In this document: piece after piece, positions 12,501 through 24,979 of the stretch
How the letters are laid out: each line of letters opens with the position of its first letter
How positions within the stretch are numbered: position 1 is the stretch's first letter
Origin: Sanderia malayensis
Taxonomy: Eukaryota; Cnidaria; Scyphozoa; Semaeostomeae; Pelagiidae
Assembly (NCBI GenBank): GCA_013076295.1
Contig: RQOL01000861.1
Span: 3,472,001-3,536,000 of the forward strand
Direction of reading: 5' to 3'
DNA: 64,000 bases
The notes under the pieces: model-generated
What the model was told of the DNA's origin: nothing
The model's database searches: none
What the model saw: only the letters and a program-made list of their open reading frames with translations
Program-made: the position numbers and the translations under genes

Positions 12501-15500
12501 CAATGCTCTGGTTTATCATCAAACAACGTAGTAATTCTGTTTTATTCTATTGGCCTATAAAGGATCCAAATGAGACAAGCCAGCTTTATTCACAACATTG
12601 TTCTGTCACGCTCGCCCTCGTTCAAAACTTAACTGCTTATTATCATTCCTTTGCAGAGCTTAAGTATCGCATTTCTCACTAGAATTAGACAATAATCGAC
12701 TTAACGAGGCATGTTTCTGCCTACCTTTTAATGCCTCTGAAATCAACTCCAAATCCGACGTCAGCTTCTTTATCTAGAAAGGAAAAAATTAGAAGCATCG
12801 TTTGATAATTAAATCAAATAAGAATATGTTATACAGGCACAGTTAAAGTTTCCGAACTGTTTACAATTCGCGTGGGGAAAACGGTCGAAATGGAAAAATC
12901 CACTAGTAATGCGCGGAAGCCATTGCTGCATGAAAGTATTTAAATATTTTTCCAATTGTTCTCTTTTGCAAATCATTAAACAAAACTTAGTTCAATGAAT
13001 TGGAGAGCAAGCATCTCTTCACTACCCTATCACATATGATGGGTGTGCAAGAGCATGGCTTTATCTCAATCACTATGATAGCTAACAAGTCTTAATTATT
13101 ACAGTGGCACCAGGGTGTAGGTCCTATCAAATTTGGTCCACCAGTGGTCCATCATTTCCCAACCTATATTCTATTTGATACATATATAATATCCAGTAAA
13201 TCGTAGGGTGCTGCACCCACCTGTGCCCCACCCACCTGTGTCCCTGACCCTAAAAATCACAACTGGCTTGTTATCATGTCAATGTAGATCAAGAAAGGTG
13301 TGAAATCTTGTCTCACCTGATTAAACCTTGCAACAGTAGCAATTGAGACAAATTGATCATTGTCCATTTGTGAAACTAAAAAGAAATTATCAAAAAAATT
13401 ATCCATATGAACTGCTTTTTAATAAAAAAAATTGGTGAAGTAGCATTAGCTTATATTCATTTTCAACATATGTCACAGTAATAAAATCATATCTTGCTTC
13501 TCCGAAAACTAGCAAAAAATAACTACTGAAAATAACACAAAATAATACAATATATAAGACCCTGCACAAATTACTGAAAAGCTTCTCCATATATTTATAG
13601 ATATATGTTCACAATTCTAACTGCACGATTCTGGTAGTTAGGAAGAAATTTATGCTTACCAAGGTATGCGTCACTTGCAAGGTTCTCCCTGGAGAAATAA
13701 TACTCAAACTGCTGACGTATGAGTCTCTTAAGATCCTCTGGACTGCTGGGATCTGCTTGCGTTGATGAGGCATCGTCATTCATAGGACTTGATGGCTCAG
13801 GCATTGCCGCTTGCTGAAAATTAATGCCATCCCCGTTGGTCAGTTGAATGGGGTAGCCATTTACATATTCTTGAGTGACGTAGTAGAATTGCTCAGGGCT
13901 GACAAAGCCTGGGGACAGTTCGAGCTGCACTGTTGTTGGCGTTGTTGCGATATCAACATTGTTGGACTTCCATCTTTCAGGTCTGCTATCCTGCCCCTTG
14001 CTGACAACCACAGGATTCATTGAGCTATAAAGACAAGAGCAAGACTATGCATGCATTGACTTTACTATATCAGAATCTAGCACGAGTCTAAAAGGGTCAG
14101 ATTGCCCTTTATATAAGACTCTAGCTTCGCTCTAACTGAATCTTACAAAATTCTAGCTTGATTTTTAGCTTGATTTTTAGCATGCTTTAGCTTGAGATTT
14201 TTAGCATGACTTTGAAAATGTTTGCTTAACTTTCACGAGTTGACTGTGAACACGTATGTAACAAGACAAAATAAATAGGGACCATTAATTGTTCATTGGA
14301 TTACAGGTGACAAAAAGAATTATTTTGTAACTTGCAAAAACCTGCAACGGTTTTTACAGATAAAAACACACACCTGTTATCAGTGAATACAGGAGCACCA
14401 GTGCTCAAGGCCCCTTCAGCTGCCAGTACACCAGTACCCTGAAACAATACAAGGTTTAAAAGTTATACAAATGTTATTAAAGCATTTGCCACTATACAGT
14501 AAAAATCTGCATATAAGAACAAATGGATTAAGAACCTTTAGGGTGATATTACTGCTCAAAACAATAGAAGAAACAATAGCCTATCGTCTTGGAACAATAG
14601 CCTGGATGGAAATTTATAAATTCTTATATGCGAGTTTTTACTGTAATACAAATACATGGCTACTCAAGACTTGGATTGAATAGCTATGTAGAGGCTTGGT
14701 TCAATGAAGCTTCAGGGACCCGAGCTCAAGACTATAAGACTTGGATAACAGTTGAGATCAGAGTTAACATCTGAACATATTTTTACAATGTGAAAGAATA
14801 TACTGATACAGTAATAAAAATGGCTGTGTAAACAGGTTATTGAATGTCTCAATGTCTCAACATTTGACCTTCACTGCATTACTGTGACAGGCAAACCCAT
14901 GTGAATGACTCATGACTTAAAATAACAACAGACCACAAGATTCTCCAAATGTAACAGTATACAGTTGTTTTGACATTTCCTATCATCAGCTTCAAATTTA
15001 ACCTTTGATATTTTCCATTAGTAAATAATACTTTGAAATTATTGTTACTTGTAGAATTAAGAAGCAATAGGCAAATGGTGATAATTTCAAAAGGAAACAA
15101 AATTAAACAGTCCTAAAGATTGGAAAACACTTTTTGCTGGATGAGAGTATTCTTAATTGATATGCAATGACTTTGCAAAAATTGCGTGGAAAGATGATGA
15201 AGTGTGTATAACAAAAACACATTTCACAGAAGAACCCTTGCAGAAATAATGCAATTAGTGAGGATAATATCTCATGTCTGTAAAAAGTTGACTGATGATA
15301 TAACAAGGTGTCAGTATTAATTATCAATTATTTGATTACAAAATGGTATGATTTGCAACAATTACTTAGACTCACAAAGGTACATTTAAAGGAGTTGGAA
15401 ACAAGTTTTTAAATTCTCATTGTAGAGATTTCAATTGCATAAGCAAACTTGATTTTTCTGACACCTGTAGGCAACCATGGAAAAAGCAAACTGATCAAGG

Positions 15501-16101
15501 AGAAAAGTGAACTTTTTCTTGTTTACAATTTGATATGAATGGAGCTTGTGGTTTCTCAGTTTTCATTTTAACTATGACAATGGCACAGATTTTATTAATG
15601 GGCAACCTATTTCAGAAACAGAAATAATCAGCTGATAGCCCTCGATGTTGATAGTAAAAGTGCACGCATAGTCTTTCAAAACATGAACAATACTGAAATG
15701 TTTAGCATATATTTTCAGCCTGTGTATCTTGTATCTGTTCATGTTCTTATCTCGCCATTCTTATATTTGAAAGGACTTTGGTTGAAATAAATAAAATTAT
15801 AAATCAAAAGGCACATAATTTGCTTTTCACAGAGGATACCATCACTTGAATAGGAATATCACATTTTAATTCGACAGCACAGTTTGTGTTGTGGAATACA
15901 AGTAAGGACGACAGGGCACGGCCTTGCGTTAAAAAAAACCATAAAAACAAAACTTACAGCCCTCCTCACAAGCACTTGATTGGGGATATTTTAGCCAATT
16001 TTTTACAAGACTAAAAATATACTTCCACATACCACTGCTGGTCCGTTAAAGGGCAGTGTATCCACTCCCAAATCTGCGTTATCAGAATTTCCAGTTGTCA
16101 T
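6546..16101 (-). CDS. LARP4: La-related protein 4 (LARP4/LARP4B-type) RNA-binding protein
   Basis: Cytoplasmic poly(A)/PABP-associated mRNA-stability factor by family knowledge. My model has 19 coding exons: 16033-16101, 14374-14438, 13660-14024, 13317-13375, 12725-12773, 12036-12139, 11610-11720, 10600-10653, 9828-10076, 9573-9621, 9259-9451, 8977-9028, 8555-8680, 8436-8468, 8269-8316, 8107-8132, 7877-7957, 7523-7589, 6546-7268. All junctions are GT..AG and frame-consistent, giving 840 aa (vertebrate LARP4 proteins are about 725-740). The La motif is near residues 143-220 (LIRQQFEYYFSRENLASDAY, SQMDNDQFVSIATVARFNQ). An RRM follows near 222-298 (RCVVILREIPDSTP, FAHNNSWYITFDTEEAAQKA). A conserved C-terminal block reads LAPENFPALP and RPSYAQMAQK, followed by a long Ser/Asn/Lys-rich low-complexity tail. 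The start is the ATG at 16101; an in-frame upstream ATG exists but lies in likely 5' UTR. No clear PABP-binding PAM2-type motif could be fixed. Very likely correct; single small exon edges may be off. Confidence 0.92.
7425..7486. repeat. 15-bp minisatellite in the last LARP4 intron
   Basis: Four tandem copies of a 15-base unit (AATATGAAGTATAGA, phase arbitrary) lie between the last two LARP4 coding exons. Because the unit is a multiple of three, the minus strand reads a spurious TSYFY repeat that looks like protein but is intronic. Confidence 0.75.
10913..11311. mobile_element. MITE with long terminal inverted repeats in a LARP4 intron
   Basis: About 399 bp. The left end GGGACCTTTAGATCGAGTAC and the right end are reverse complements over about 40 bases, including a run of ACGAAAACGAAGA. 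The dinucleotide TA flanks both ends (10911-10912 and 11312-11313), fitting a TA target duplication of Tc1/mariner type. No transposase frame. Lies in the intron between the exons at 10600 and 11610. Confidence 0.72.
14497..14643. mobile_element. MITE family A, copy 2 (in a LARP4 intron)
   Basis: 147 bp running from CAGTAAAAATCTGCATATAA to TTATATGCGAGTTTTTACTG, flanked by TA on both sides (14495-14496 and 14644-14645). The interior matches the copy at 523-671. The TA duplication and CAGT ends suggest Tc1/mariner-type mobilisation. Confidence 0.75.
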
Positions 16102-17467
16102 ACGGGTTTTTCTTGTTGCCAGACAGAGAAGGCCACAAAAATTAACAATCCTCCGAAGATATTGTCCTTGTGATTCGGATCCAGTTAATGGCAATTACTA
16201 ATAATAGTGAATTATCAAGGCTCAATCCAAAGTTTTTTCGCAGAAATTGCAACTTTCCAGATGTCAGAATATTGTGATAAATAAAAGATTTATTTTTAGA
16301 ATCTTTCTATGTTGTTTAACAACCGTTGCTGTCTCGTAAATAATCGTACCCAACTTCACCCACCGAAGAATCGAACTGCTTGCAACCAATTGCTTTGAAA
16401 CCTCGTAAAATTTTTATTACGCAGGCGAAATTTTGAATTGTGCTATATTCAATTTCGAGGTAGACAATCCTCCAGTAAGTTGCTGATAAAAAGAGTAGTA
16501 ATTCAAAACGTATAGCGAAATTGAGACTTCAAAATTAATGAGACAAACTAGTATACCAGACAACAGTTGAAAGTGATCAGATGGAGTTGTATATATATCA
16601 CTTCCTCAACGAGTCTTCACGCAAGCAACATTTCTGTATCATTCACATGAATTAATTCATAAGATAACGCTTGGAAAATTACTTCTTGAAAGCTAAATGT
16701 GGTTGGTACAATAATAGCTGAAAACTCGATATTATTTTGTGTGGCAATGGCGAAATCCGCACGGATTCCACGTGGTGGTTGAGTTGCTGTGTGCGTTGAC
16801 CTTGAACAAATGGCCTTGAAAAATAGTTGTTTTCTCGCTAAAAATCCAACATCATGACTGTCAAATCGTAGTACAACGTTTCCCGATAACCTCGTAGATA
16901 TGTCCTCGAACTTCTGCGCAAAACGAGGGCCAAATAACACGACAGAAATAGCTACTATTTTACCCAATTCTGAAGGTGTCGCCAAACAAGAAGAACAGGT
17001 CAACTCAAATCAGCAAGAAGGAACACTTTACTGGAAAGGGGACTGGGGATGAGTTACCGAACCATACGTAACAAGCAAATCGTCAGAACAGAATGGTCAA
17101 CAAATGCCCACACATTATTTCTAAGTAAAGTAATTGATAGTTATATAATTTTAAAGAAGCTTTAGATTCAGCCTTTGCGCTGGAGGTTTATTAGCCTAGT
17201 ATTTAAATACTGCAAGAATTCTTTGGGCCTTTTGCAATCCAACTGACGAAGCAAAAACGAGAGGTTGCATACAGTTTATGAAAACAACCCAAATGAAGAG
17301 TAGAGACTGAATTTAGAGCTTTAAAATTAAGTTTACCAACCGGCTTATCTTTAGTTAGCTTTGAAGAGAATTTGTAGACATTCCAGCTGCCCCTCAAACA
17401 CTACATACAACGACAACAAACAAAATTTCTTGCGGGGAAATGAAAACAAAGTGTTTACAAAACTTAC

Positions 17468-17540
17468 CGGCCAACGCATCTTTCTTTTCAAACTATTCCA
17501 CCAAATTCTTGCTGAAAATTACAACGAGTCGCTGCTGTAA
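17468..17540 (-). other. LARP4: Possible 5' non-coding first exon of LARP4
   Basis: A consensus donor (CCG|GTAAGT on the minus strand, exon edge at 17468) lies 1.4 kb upstream of the LARP4 start-codon exon. The stretch just 5' of it is free of a reading frame that joins in phase, so it would be 5' UTR. The 5' limit given is arbitrary and the acceptor it pairs with is not certain. Confidence 0.35.
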
Positions 17541-19253
17541 TGGCAGCAGCATTGCATTGCAGTAGAAATAAGCTATTGTACCGAACCGAACTCAAATGTA
17601 CTTAATTACTGTAGTAATTACTGTAGTGAAGACAACAGGCAGTCACTGCAAATTCGAAGCGAAGTCTACACTGCTTATCATCAAAACATGACACGCACTG
17701 TTAAGTGAGATATTAATCGAACGATAGCTGCAAAGAATGACAAGAAAGCTTTTCTAATACTCTGGATACGCGTGAAACTGACTTTTCTTTGATGGTATTG
17801 CGCAAAAAGCTGGCATTGTCTAATGACGGGGTGAAACTATGTGAGACTCAATAGCGATCCATGTAATGCAGGAAGGCAAGAGTAGACGCCGTACATTGTT
17901 TGCATTGCATCACTAATTGTGATTTGTGGCAATTATATTGGGCGAATATGCAGCGGTGCTTATAACCTCAAACCTTGCATATCTGTTCCACAAATCTTCC
18001 TCTGGTTTTAATCATAATACAAAGCAGCAATTGAGTCGGAAGACATATGAGATGGAAATGCGGAATATGCGTGATTATGCATGCACACCCCGGGCCCAGC
18101 TGTATGAATACACATTGCAAGCAATATTTAATAGGTGGGAGAAATGATGAAGCTCACACAAAACGAAATCACAGAATAGCGACAACAACGAAACAGAAGA
18201 CGGGCATGCGCTACCATGGAAACAAGAGCGACTCAAAACGACACGATTGATGCAATAAGAATGGACGTGTAAATCGTGTTGGCTGGGCGCAGCTCGAAGA
18301 CACAAGGGTGATGATTAATCAACATGAGATGACGCGTACACGTGTCAATTCATATTCATTAATGCGGCAAAAGTTGGCGCAATTAGGAAGTTCATGAAGG
18401 GGCGGGAGAAATTTTATGACTTTGTGCAAGATTACTTGAAGCAACAGCTTATTGCAGCCTCAGTTGAATAATTTCAGCGATTAAAACGAGGTCGTAAAAT
18501 ATCGACATTGTAATTTTGGTTGAATCAAGTAACGTTCAATGCAAGTAAATGACGCAGCATGTACATTGTTGCCAATTGATAAATAAAGGCCTGGACAAGG
18601 AATAGCACGGGTAGTATATTGTCCACAGTGAGTGACCAACGACAAAGACGCAGACAACAGTAAAATTAAACGATTGAAAATGTTACTGAAAATGTTCCAC
18701 CACGTTGAACACAAATGAATCGAAGTTAACTGAAGCAGTAATGAACCAGCATTGTTTGCAATGCTTGTTAAAAACATTATTGGAAAACCCAATGTTAGTC
18801 AGTGATCGCAATAGCTTCTTCAACAGGTTGTTTAAATAATTCCCTCGTGGTGGGTCTACGCATAAAACAACAAGAACCAGAGAGTGGTAAAACAAACCAT
18901 GTTTGTATTTAGTAGCTAGATTACGTGTCTAGTCAAAAACAATTTATATCTGATCTTAGTTCGACATGTGACTTGCTAATTTTAAGATACCAGGGGCAAA
19001 GACTTGATTAAAATACTCCCTTAGGAAGAAAGATTTCATCAAAATGACCCCTAAGGAAAAACACTTGATCAAAATCTTCTTTGAAGACATGGACCTTCTT
19101 AAATATGGTGTCTTTAAGTGCATGAAACGACGATTGACAAGAGAAAGCAAAGAGTAACCACAAAACAATAGCTTTGACATTGTTCTAATATCTTCAATTT
19201 TATGTTACATTTGTCTAAATTTATAACACATTAAAAAATAAGTGTGTAAAACG
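17541..19253. other. Intergenic region between LARP4 5' end and ESF1 3' end
   Basis: Presumably contains the LARP4 promoter on its left side and the ESF1 3' UTR on its right. No gene, tRNA or strong repeat recognised. Short reading frames overlap on both strands without family resemblance. Confidence 0.5.
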
Positions 19254-22200
19254 CTAACTTATCTTTAAGCTCTTCTTCTTTTGCTTTTGGAAATGTTCGG
19301 TTCTCGATTTCACGGTCTTTATGAGAGCTGACAAGCTGGAAAAAGAAAGTAGGCGTAAGCTAGGCTTTGTACACAGTAGCTAAGATACAGTACTCCAAGA
19401 CAGGCATGCAATATGCATTGACACAGATGAAAACAACCATGACATGTTTTCTCTTTGTTTTACCTTGGATCAACAGATTGCTTCTTCTTTGTCGAAACTT
19501 CGGCGGTAACGTCTAAAAATTTTACAATCATGTTACGTTCAGGAGACATTTAAAATAAAGAAAGTATTTGAATAATGCTTTAAAACAAAGAAGATACATG
19601 TTATACAATGCTATAATACCGCAATATTAGCTGGTGGGTAATATTAACCTGATTTGGGCCTGTTTTCATTTTCCTTTCTTCTTCTCTGCTTTTCTTCGAG
19701 AATCTTATCCATAGCTTTTGTTTTTCTAAAGATTTATTAAACTCATATGTATATATAGCTGTAATATAATCAATGGTAATACTAATATAATCTCATTTTA
19801 GAGAATTAAAAAGAAATGGAATTTAGAAGAAAAAAATATATCAAAAGGCACACAGGAAAATAGAATGGATGCAAATATGAGGAGAGGAAATGTGATATTA
19901 AAAAGTTCAACTATTTAACGCCATGGGTATGTAAAACAAGTGTTGGACAACACCGAATTACTTGCCTTAAAAACAACGGCAATAACAACAAAAACAACTT
20001 ACTTGAACTGGGGATCCGAGGGGTCTGGTGCATAGTCATGTGATGTATACAATGCAGCGAATCTTGAATCTTGGACATCGATTTCAAAATTATCTTCAAA
20101 AGTTGCTTTCGATGTTTTCCCTTTGTCTTTCTTCTTCTTTCTCTTGCTTTTCTCGTTAGCAACAATCGACTTTAAATTGAAATGTTGTTTTTCTTTTTTG
20201 TCTTCCATTAATAGCAGTTCAAGCTCGTTCTAGAGATAAGAGAACAAATATTGTTATTTAAGTCAAAAGTGGCCGTGACCCCATAGCAAAATCAACGCTG
20301 TCTTTTATAAGTAGAACGGTTTAACTGAAACGTCTGGTAACTGTTTTAGAGCCAGTGTGCCAATAAGTAGATAGTTCATATTCGTAACTGTGTATATTAG
20401 TAAATACTATGAAATATTTCATAATTTTACTTTGTTTTGTTCATTATCTTCCTTATCGTGTCTTCTTTTTCGCTTGCTCGTGTTTCCAGTCGCAGTATCT
20501 TCACCTATACTCAAATCTTCCGTGAAGAATGGATGATCAAAACCAAGCTCTTCTTCTTTCTCTTCCTCACTCTCATCTTCTCTCTCATCGCTATCGTCGT
20601 TCTCATCCGGCTTATTTTCACTAAAAACCAAAGCTTCAATCATTCATCAAACTAGACTTACTAGGATACATAGTTGGCAAGCTAGAGGCAATACGAAGCA
20701 ATGAATAACAACAAATAAGAGCTTAGAGGTTACTACTAAGCAGATCAAGGGGCCAGCTGTTTGGTTCCATATGTACTGTTAAGATCATTGCATGTGACGC
20801 TTCTACTGAGATTCTATTGTGTTATGTGAATCAAATGCATTACCTCTTTCCTATTTGCTTTCTCTGCTTTGATTTCTTTTTCCTTTCCTTTTTATATTTC
20901 TCCCAAGGAGTCATAGACTTCTCCTTTTCCTTCTCAGCTCTATTTTTAATAATCTGATCCGTCTTTTCGCTAAGACCAGGCTCCCACGAGATCTCCATAT
21001 GCTGATCATCATCATCTTTATGCTCCTTGGCCTCGATCTCATTCAGCAAAGCCTAAAACGAGGCGATAAAAAGGCAACAATTAACTGCACATCAGAAACC
21101 ATGCCACAGACAGCCGGATGAAGAAACCAAATGTCATTACCGAGAAAGTGGTAATTTCAAGCAACAACTGTCCGTAAATATAATCTCATTATGAAAATTT
21201 GGCTCAAAATAATCAACCACAGTTTCTGATTAAGATAAAAATAATCAAAATCCTTTTTAATCGGTCAGCTGTTTCCTTTTCTTGAATACAAGGACATGAT
21301 TATAAAGACAATAACTATTTAAGAAAATGCTTCAAGCTGCAAAGCATCGTTAATTATGAAAGAGTGTTAATTTTCTCAAGATTTCGATGGATAAGCTCAT
21401 TTGCTCTGTACTTGCATCACACAATAACTATCGGTGCATGAATCACACAATAATCATTCCTGCAATTATCCCTTGAAAATCAAGTACTCAAAATCGCTGG
21501 GACCAACTAATGTGAAGTGGACCCAAAGGATCGATTCACTACATCGCGTCCCTGTGCTTTGTTCGACTCTCGCTCTGTTGTAGACTCATTACATTACGTC
21601 CCAGTGCCTCGCTCGCACAGCTCGCTCAACACGAGGGACGGGCAAAAACAAGCGAGCGAGCAAAAACGAGTGAGGCACAGGGACGCAATGCAGTGAGTCT
21701 AGCTCTGTTGTTGAGGCGAAAACGAGCAAAAGCACAGAGACACAAAGTAGCGAGTCTGCCTGAAAAGGTAAACTTGCTTCGTAAAGTCTTACTTACTCGG
21801 TATTTCTGTACAGTTTGATCTTCTTCGGTGTTTTTGCCACTGCTACGACCGTTTACAGAAGTTTCTTTGGCCGCTATAGTAGCCTCTGTTTCGTCGTCAT
21901 CTGAAGAAGAGGCGAGATAAGCCTTAAAGTCCATGTCTCGTAAATCATCTTTGTTAAACTTTCGCATTGTTACTGAAAGTCTCTTCTGGTCGGGTTCATC
22001 CCAAGTTGATCGAACAGTGGTTTGTTGAAGAGCCGTGTTGATAAATCTGAAATTCATAAACAAACAAACAAACCATTTAAGATAATAAACAAATAATTTC
22101 ATTCACAGACTGAGAGATGTCCCCTAATAGGTAGTCTTGCTCCAAGACGATTTCCTGGGTTGTCAAATAAGGAGGGGAAGGAGGAGCGGTGAGAAAAAAC

Positions 22201-24893
22201 TGCGGAGGAGGGGAAAGGAGGTAGCAACAATGCCATTATCAAGGCTCCATCCAAGTCATTAGCTCTGGCCCCCAAAAAGCTTTTAGTGATCATCCAACTG
22301 CTTTCAAGACATCTAGACGAGTAGATATTTAAATAAAATGGATAAATAAAAACTTTAACTGACGCTGTTGGACGGTAGTTGTGTAATAAAGGTGCTTGGG
22401 TTGTAATCGATGTTGGTTCATCTTCAAAATCCATGTCTTCAGGAACGAATCTTAAATCGAGCCTTGTTGCACTCAATTCGTATTCCAATCCATCGTATTC
22501 ATCGTATATTTTATTTGCAGTTTCTGAAAATTATAATAACAATATAATAACAATTAAAATAACAATTGACGAAGGTTAATATTTGCAAACTATAAATCCT
22601 CGGATAAATCACCCAGGGCTTAACTGCAAAATGAAATATTGGCTGAATACTTACTCAATATAAAAGTTTATAAAAGGTTATACAGTTAATTAATAAAATT
22701 ATAGGATTAAACCTGTTGCTATTTCCAATACATTCACTACAGGACTTCAATGTTTTGATACTTGGGCTCAATATCCTTGCTAATAATTATCAGGATGGTG
22801 GTATATCCAAGGTGAGGGCTTGCTTATGCAAGGATTTAGGGTAGCCAGAAATTACTTCAGAAACATATTAGCTGCATTTGGTTTTTAAAGCAAATTGTAT
22901 TCACCTTTTGAGTCACAATCAACAATAGCATAATAATATTTCAGTCTCTTGAGTTGGTACTCTCGCAACTTTTCCAATTGGAATCTAGACCCCTGGAAAA
23001 TCATGGAAATTAGTTGGCAGTCTATAAATTGAGAATAAAGAGCTGGAAGCCAGTTTCGCCACCCAACATTGAATTGCAGTTTTCAACAACAACCAACCTC
23101 TGAATTATTTGAATCATCGTCATCATTATCTTCAACAACACCAGTAACACTATTGTTCTCATGATTTTCTTCATCATCATCATCACCATCACTATCAACA
23201 CCATCATCTCCATCTGTGTCTTTGCCCTGGGCATTTTCAGCCTTGATGTTGGCAAGCTCGGTTGGACCACTGAGTTCCTCTTCAGCTAAGCGCTGCTTTC
23301 CAAACTCCGAAAGGAAAACCTGAGGAAGAAAGATGCACAATTGTAAATGCAGAGGTTGTAACATCTGGGTTTGTGGGGCAACAGGGAGAGATAGTGGGTA
23401 TCTTTAAATAAATATCACTATCAGCATAAATATCACATAAGGCTGACTTGAATCTTACCCTGACTGATTTGATTGCTCCACCCAATGAACTGAAAAGAAC
23501 TGGGCAAGAACAAGATAACGTTACAATGCAGAATAATTTCGGAATTAAGAAAGAGAAAGGCTTCATTGACTTGGAAGGAAAGACTATGGATCAGAGGCAT
23601 AGGAACATACCAAAAAGAGGGGGTACCGCAATAACAAGGATGTGTTTATTCTCAAGAGAAGCAAGCTTAGTTTTATCCATAAAGAGACACATTTCATGAA
23701 GTGGGGGCAAATGCCCCTGGCTCTAGCGCCATTTGTTTGTTTGAAATGAGTTTGAAATGTTGCATAGCTCATTGATGAACGATATTGTGAAATGCAGATG
23801 TGATTAAGCAAGATATGAACATACTGAAAAGATCGTCAGCGGTGACACGATCCCAGTCCAGATTACAAGCAGCGAGTCTTGAAGTGACTGCATCGTCCTT
23901 TCTCGGTGCCTCCTTATCAAGCTCACCCCATTCGTGTTCAACAATCTGAAACAGAATTGAGCATACAGAACAAAACATTAGGAATAGAAAATAGCTTTGT
24001 AAAAGAAAGCCGAGCAGCCAGATCTCTCTTTGCCTCTCACAGTCAACTCTTTGTGAGAGAGTTGAGCGATCTAAGCCTGTTGTCCAGACTTGTCATAAAC
24101 AATGTGATGAAAACAATCAGCATGCTCTATGAAAAATTATTAGGAATATCTCAGAATAACCTGTGTATCTTCATCTTCAGCAACTTCTTCTTCGTCTGAA
24201 GAAGAGGAAGAGCCATCTCCTCCACGAATGTTAGAGAAATCGATTTCATCTTCATTGTCATCACTTGAATCGGCTTCCACAGCTAGCAAAAGTATTTCAG
24301 AAACTATTGAATATGCGTAAAATTAACTGGTTAGCATTTATACATCATTATCATTTGTGCATCCAGAAACCGCAGTGACAAAAAGTAAAAATAGAGTGGA
24401 TTATCTACCTGGCTGTTTGTCATACTTTGATGTTTCTGGTTCATCTTCCAACTGGTAAAACTTTTCAAGGTTTTCTTTAGATTTTGTCAACAAGGGCCTG
24501 CCTCTTTTATCAACAGAATCTAAAGCAAAATAATAGAGTTTGAAAAGATTGAGTTAAACAACAATATACTCAACTCAAGTTATTATAATTAATATACTTG
24601 AGATTGGCAGAAATAATAATTGGCATGTTTCACTTCAAAGCAATATATCAATATTTACACTTTGCTTTGAATTTTTGGTCAGTAAACATGCTCTTGAACC
24701 TTGAATCAATTTTAACTTTCCTCTCCTTTTTGGGAATTTTCTGAAAATATTAATGGATAGATAGTTTAGTTTCATCAAATCACAGCGTTCTCCTTCTCGT
24801 ATGGTGGCATACTTTGCAAACAAATATACAATAAATACCTACCTTGAACCTTGCATCTTTGCCAATACTTGCAAACCTCTTGTCGATATTCAT
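19254..24893 (-). CDS. ESF1: ESF1 homologue, nucleolar pre-rRNA processing protein
   Basis: Nucleolar factor required, in yeast and animals, for 18S rRNA maturation. Sixteen coding exons, all frame-consistent: 24843-24893, 24659-24740, 24409-24519, 24161-24282, 23825-23945, 23459-23499, 23098-23319, 22905-22992, 22364-22523, 21797-22046, 20844-21052, 20431-20620, 20003-20229, 19649-19725, 19464-19512, 19254-19335 (stop TAG). They give 693 aa. Diagnostic blocks in order: ERKVKIDSRFKSMF and YSVDKRGRPL near the N-terminus, WGELDKEAPRKDDAVTSRLA, VFLSEFGKQRLAEEE with an acidic insert, KLREYQLKRLKYYYAIVDCD, LRFVPEDMDFEDEP, DMDFKAYLASSSDDDE, TPWEKYKKERKKK, DSRFAALYTSHDYAPDPSDP, KKTKAMDKILEEKQ and the C-terminal SALIKTVKSRTEHFQKQ. 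The 41-base exon at 23459-23499 uses an acceptor 8 bases upstream of a second AG; only this choice keeps the family frame. Human ESF1 is longer (about 850 aa), mainly from extra acidic inserts. Confidence 0.94.
21583..21700. repeat. Hairpin-forming repeat cluster in an ESF1 intron
   Basis: The arms GACTCATTACATTACGTCCC (left) and the sequence ending GGGACGCAATGCAGTGAGTC (right) are imperfect reverse complements of about 32 bases. Related words (GTCCCTGTGC, GCGAGTCT) recur just outside at 21531-21760 in both orientations, suggesting a decayed palindromic element. Confidence 0.5.
22739..22850. repeat. Dispersed repeat B, copy 1 (in an ESF1 intron)
   Basis: Contains ACTTCAATGTTTTGATACTT, GGGCTCAATATCCTTG, ATTATCAGGATGG and GAGGGCTTGCTTATGC. 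The same series of words occurs at 31515-31680, with an extra segment there. Confidence 0.5.
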
Positions 24894-24979
24894 TTTCACT
24901 TGAAATTAATTGAAGCACAAATCTATTACTTTTAAGACGAGTAAATTATTTCCAATTCGCAAGGCCTAACTGAAAAGTG

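Noticed and set aside
16617..17003. 128-codon minus-strand frame inside the first LARP4 intron
   Set aside because: No family resemblance, no splice link in phase to LARP4 exons, and no start context; treated as chance.
19999..20655. Alternative frames over the Lys/Glu-rich ESF1 exons
   Set aside because: Shadows of ESF1 coding sequence; the family frame and splice phases fix the correct reading.
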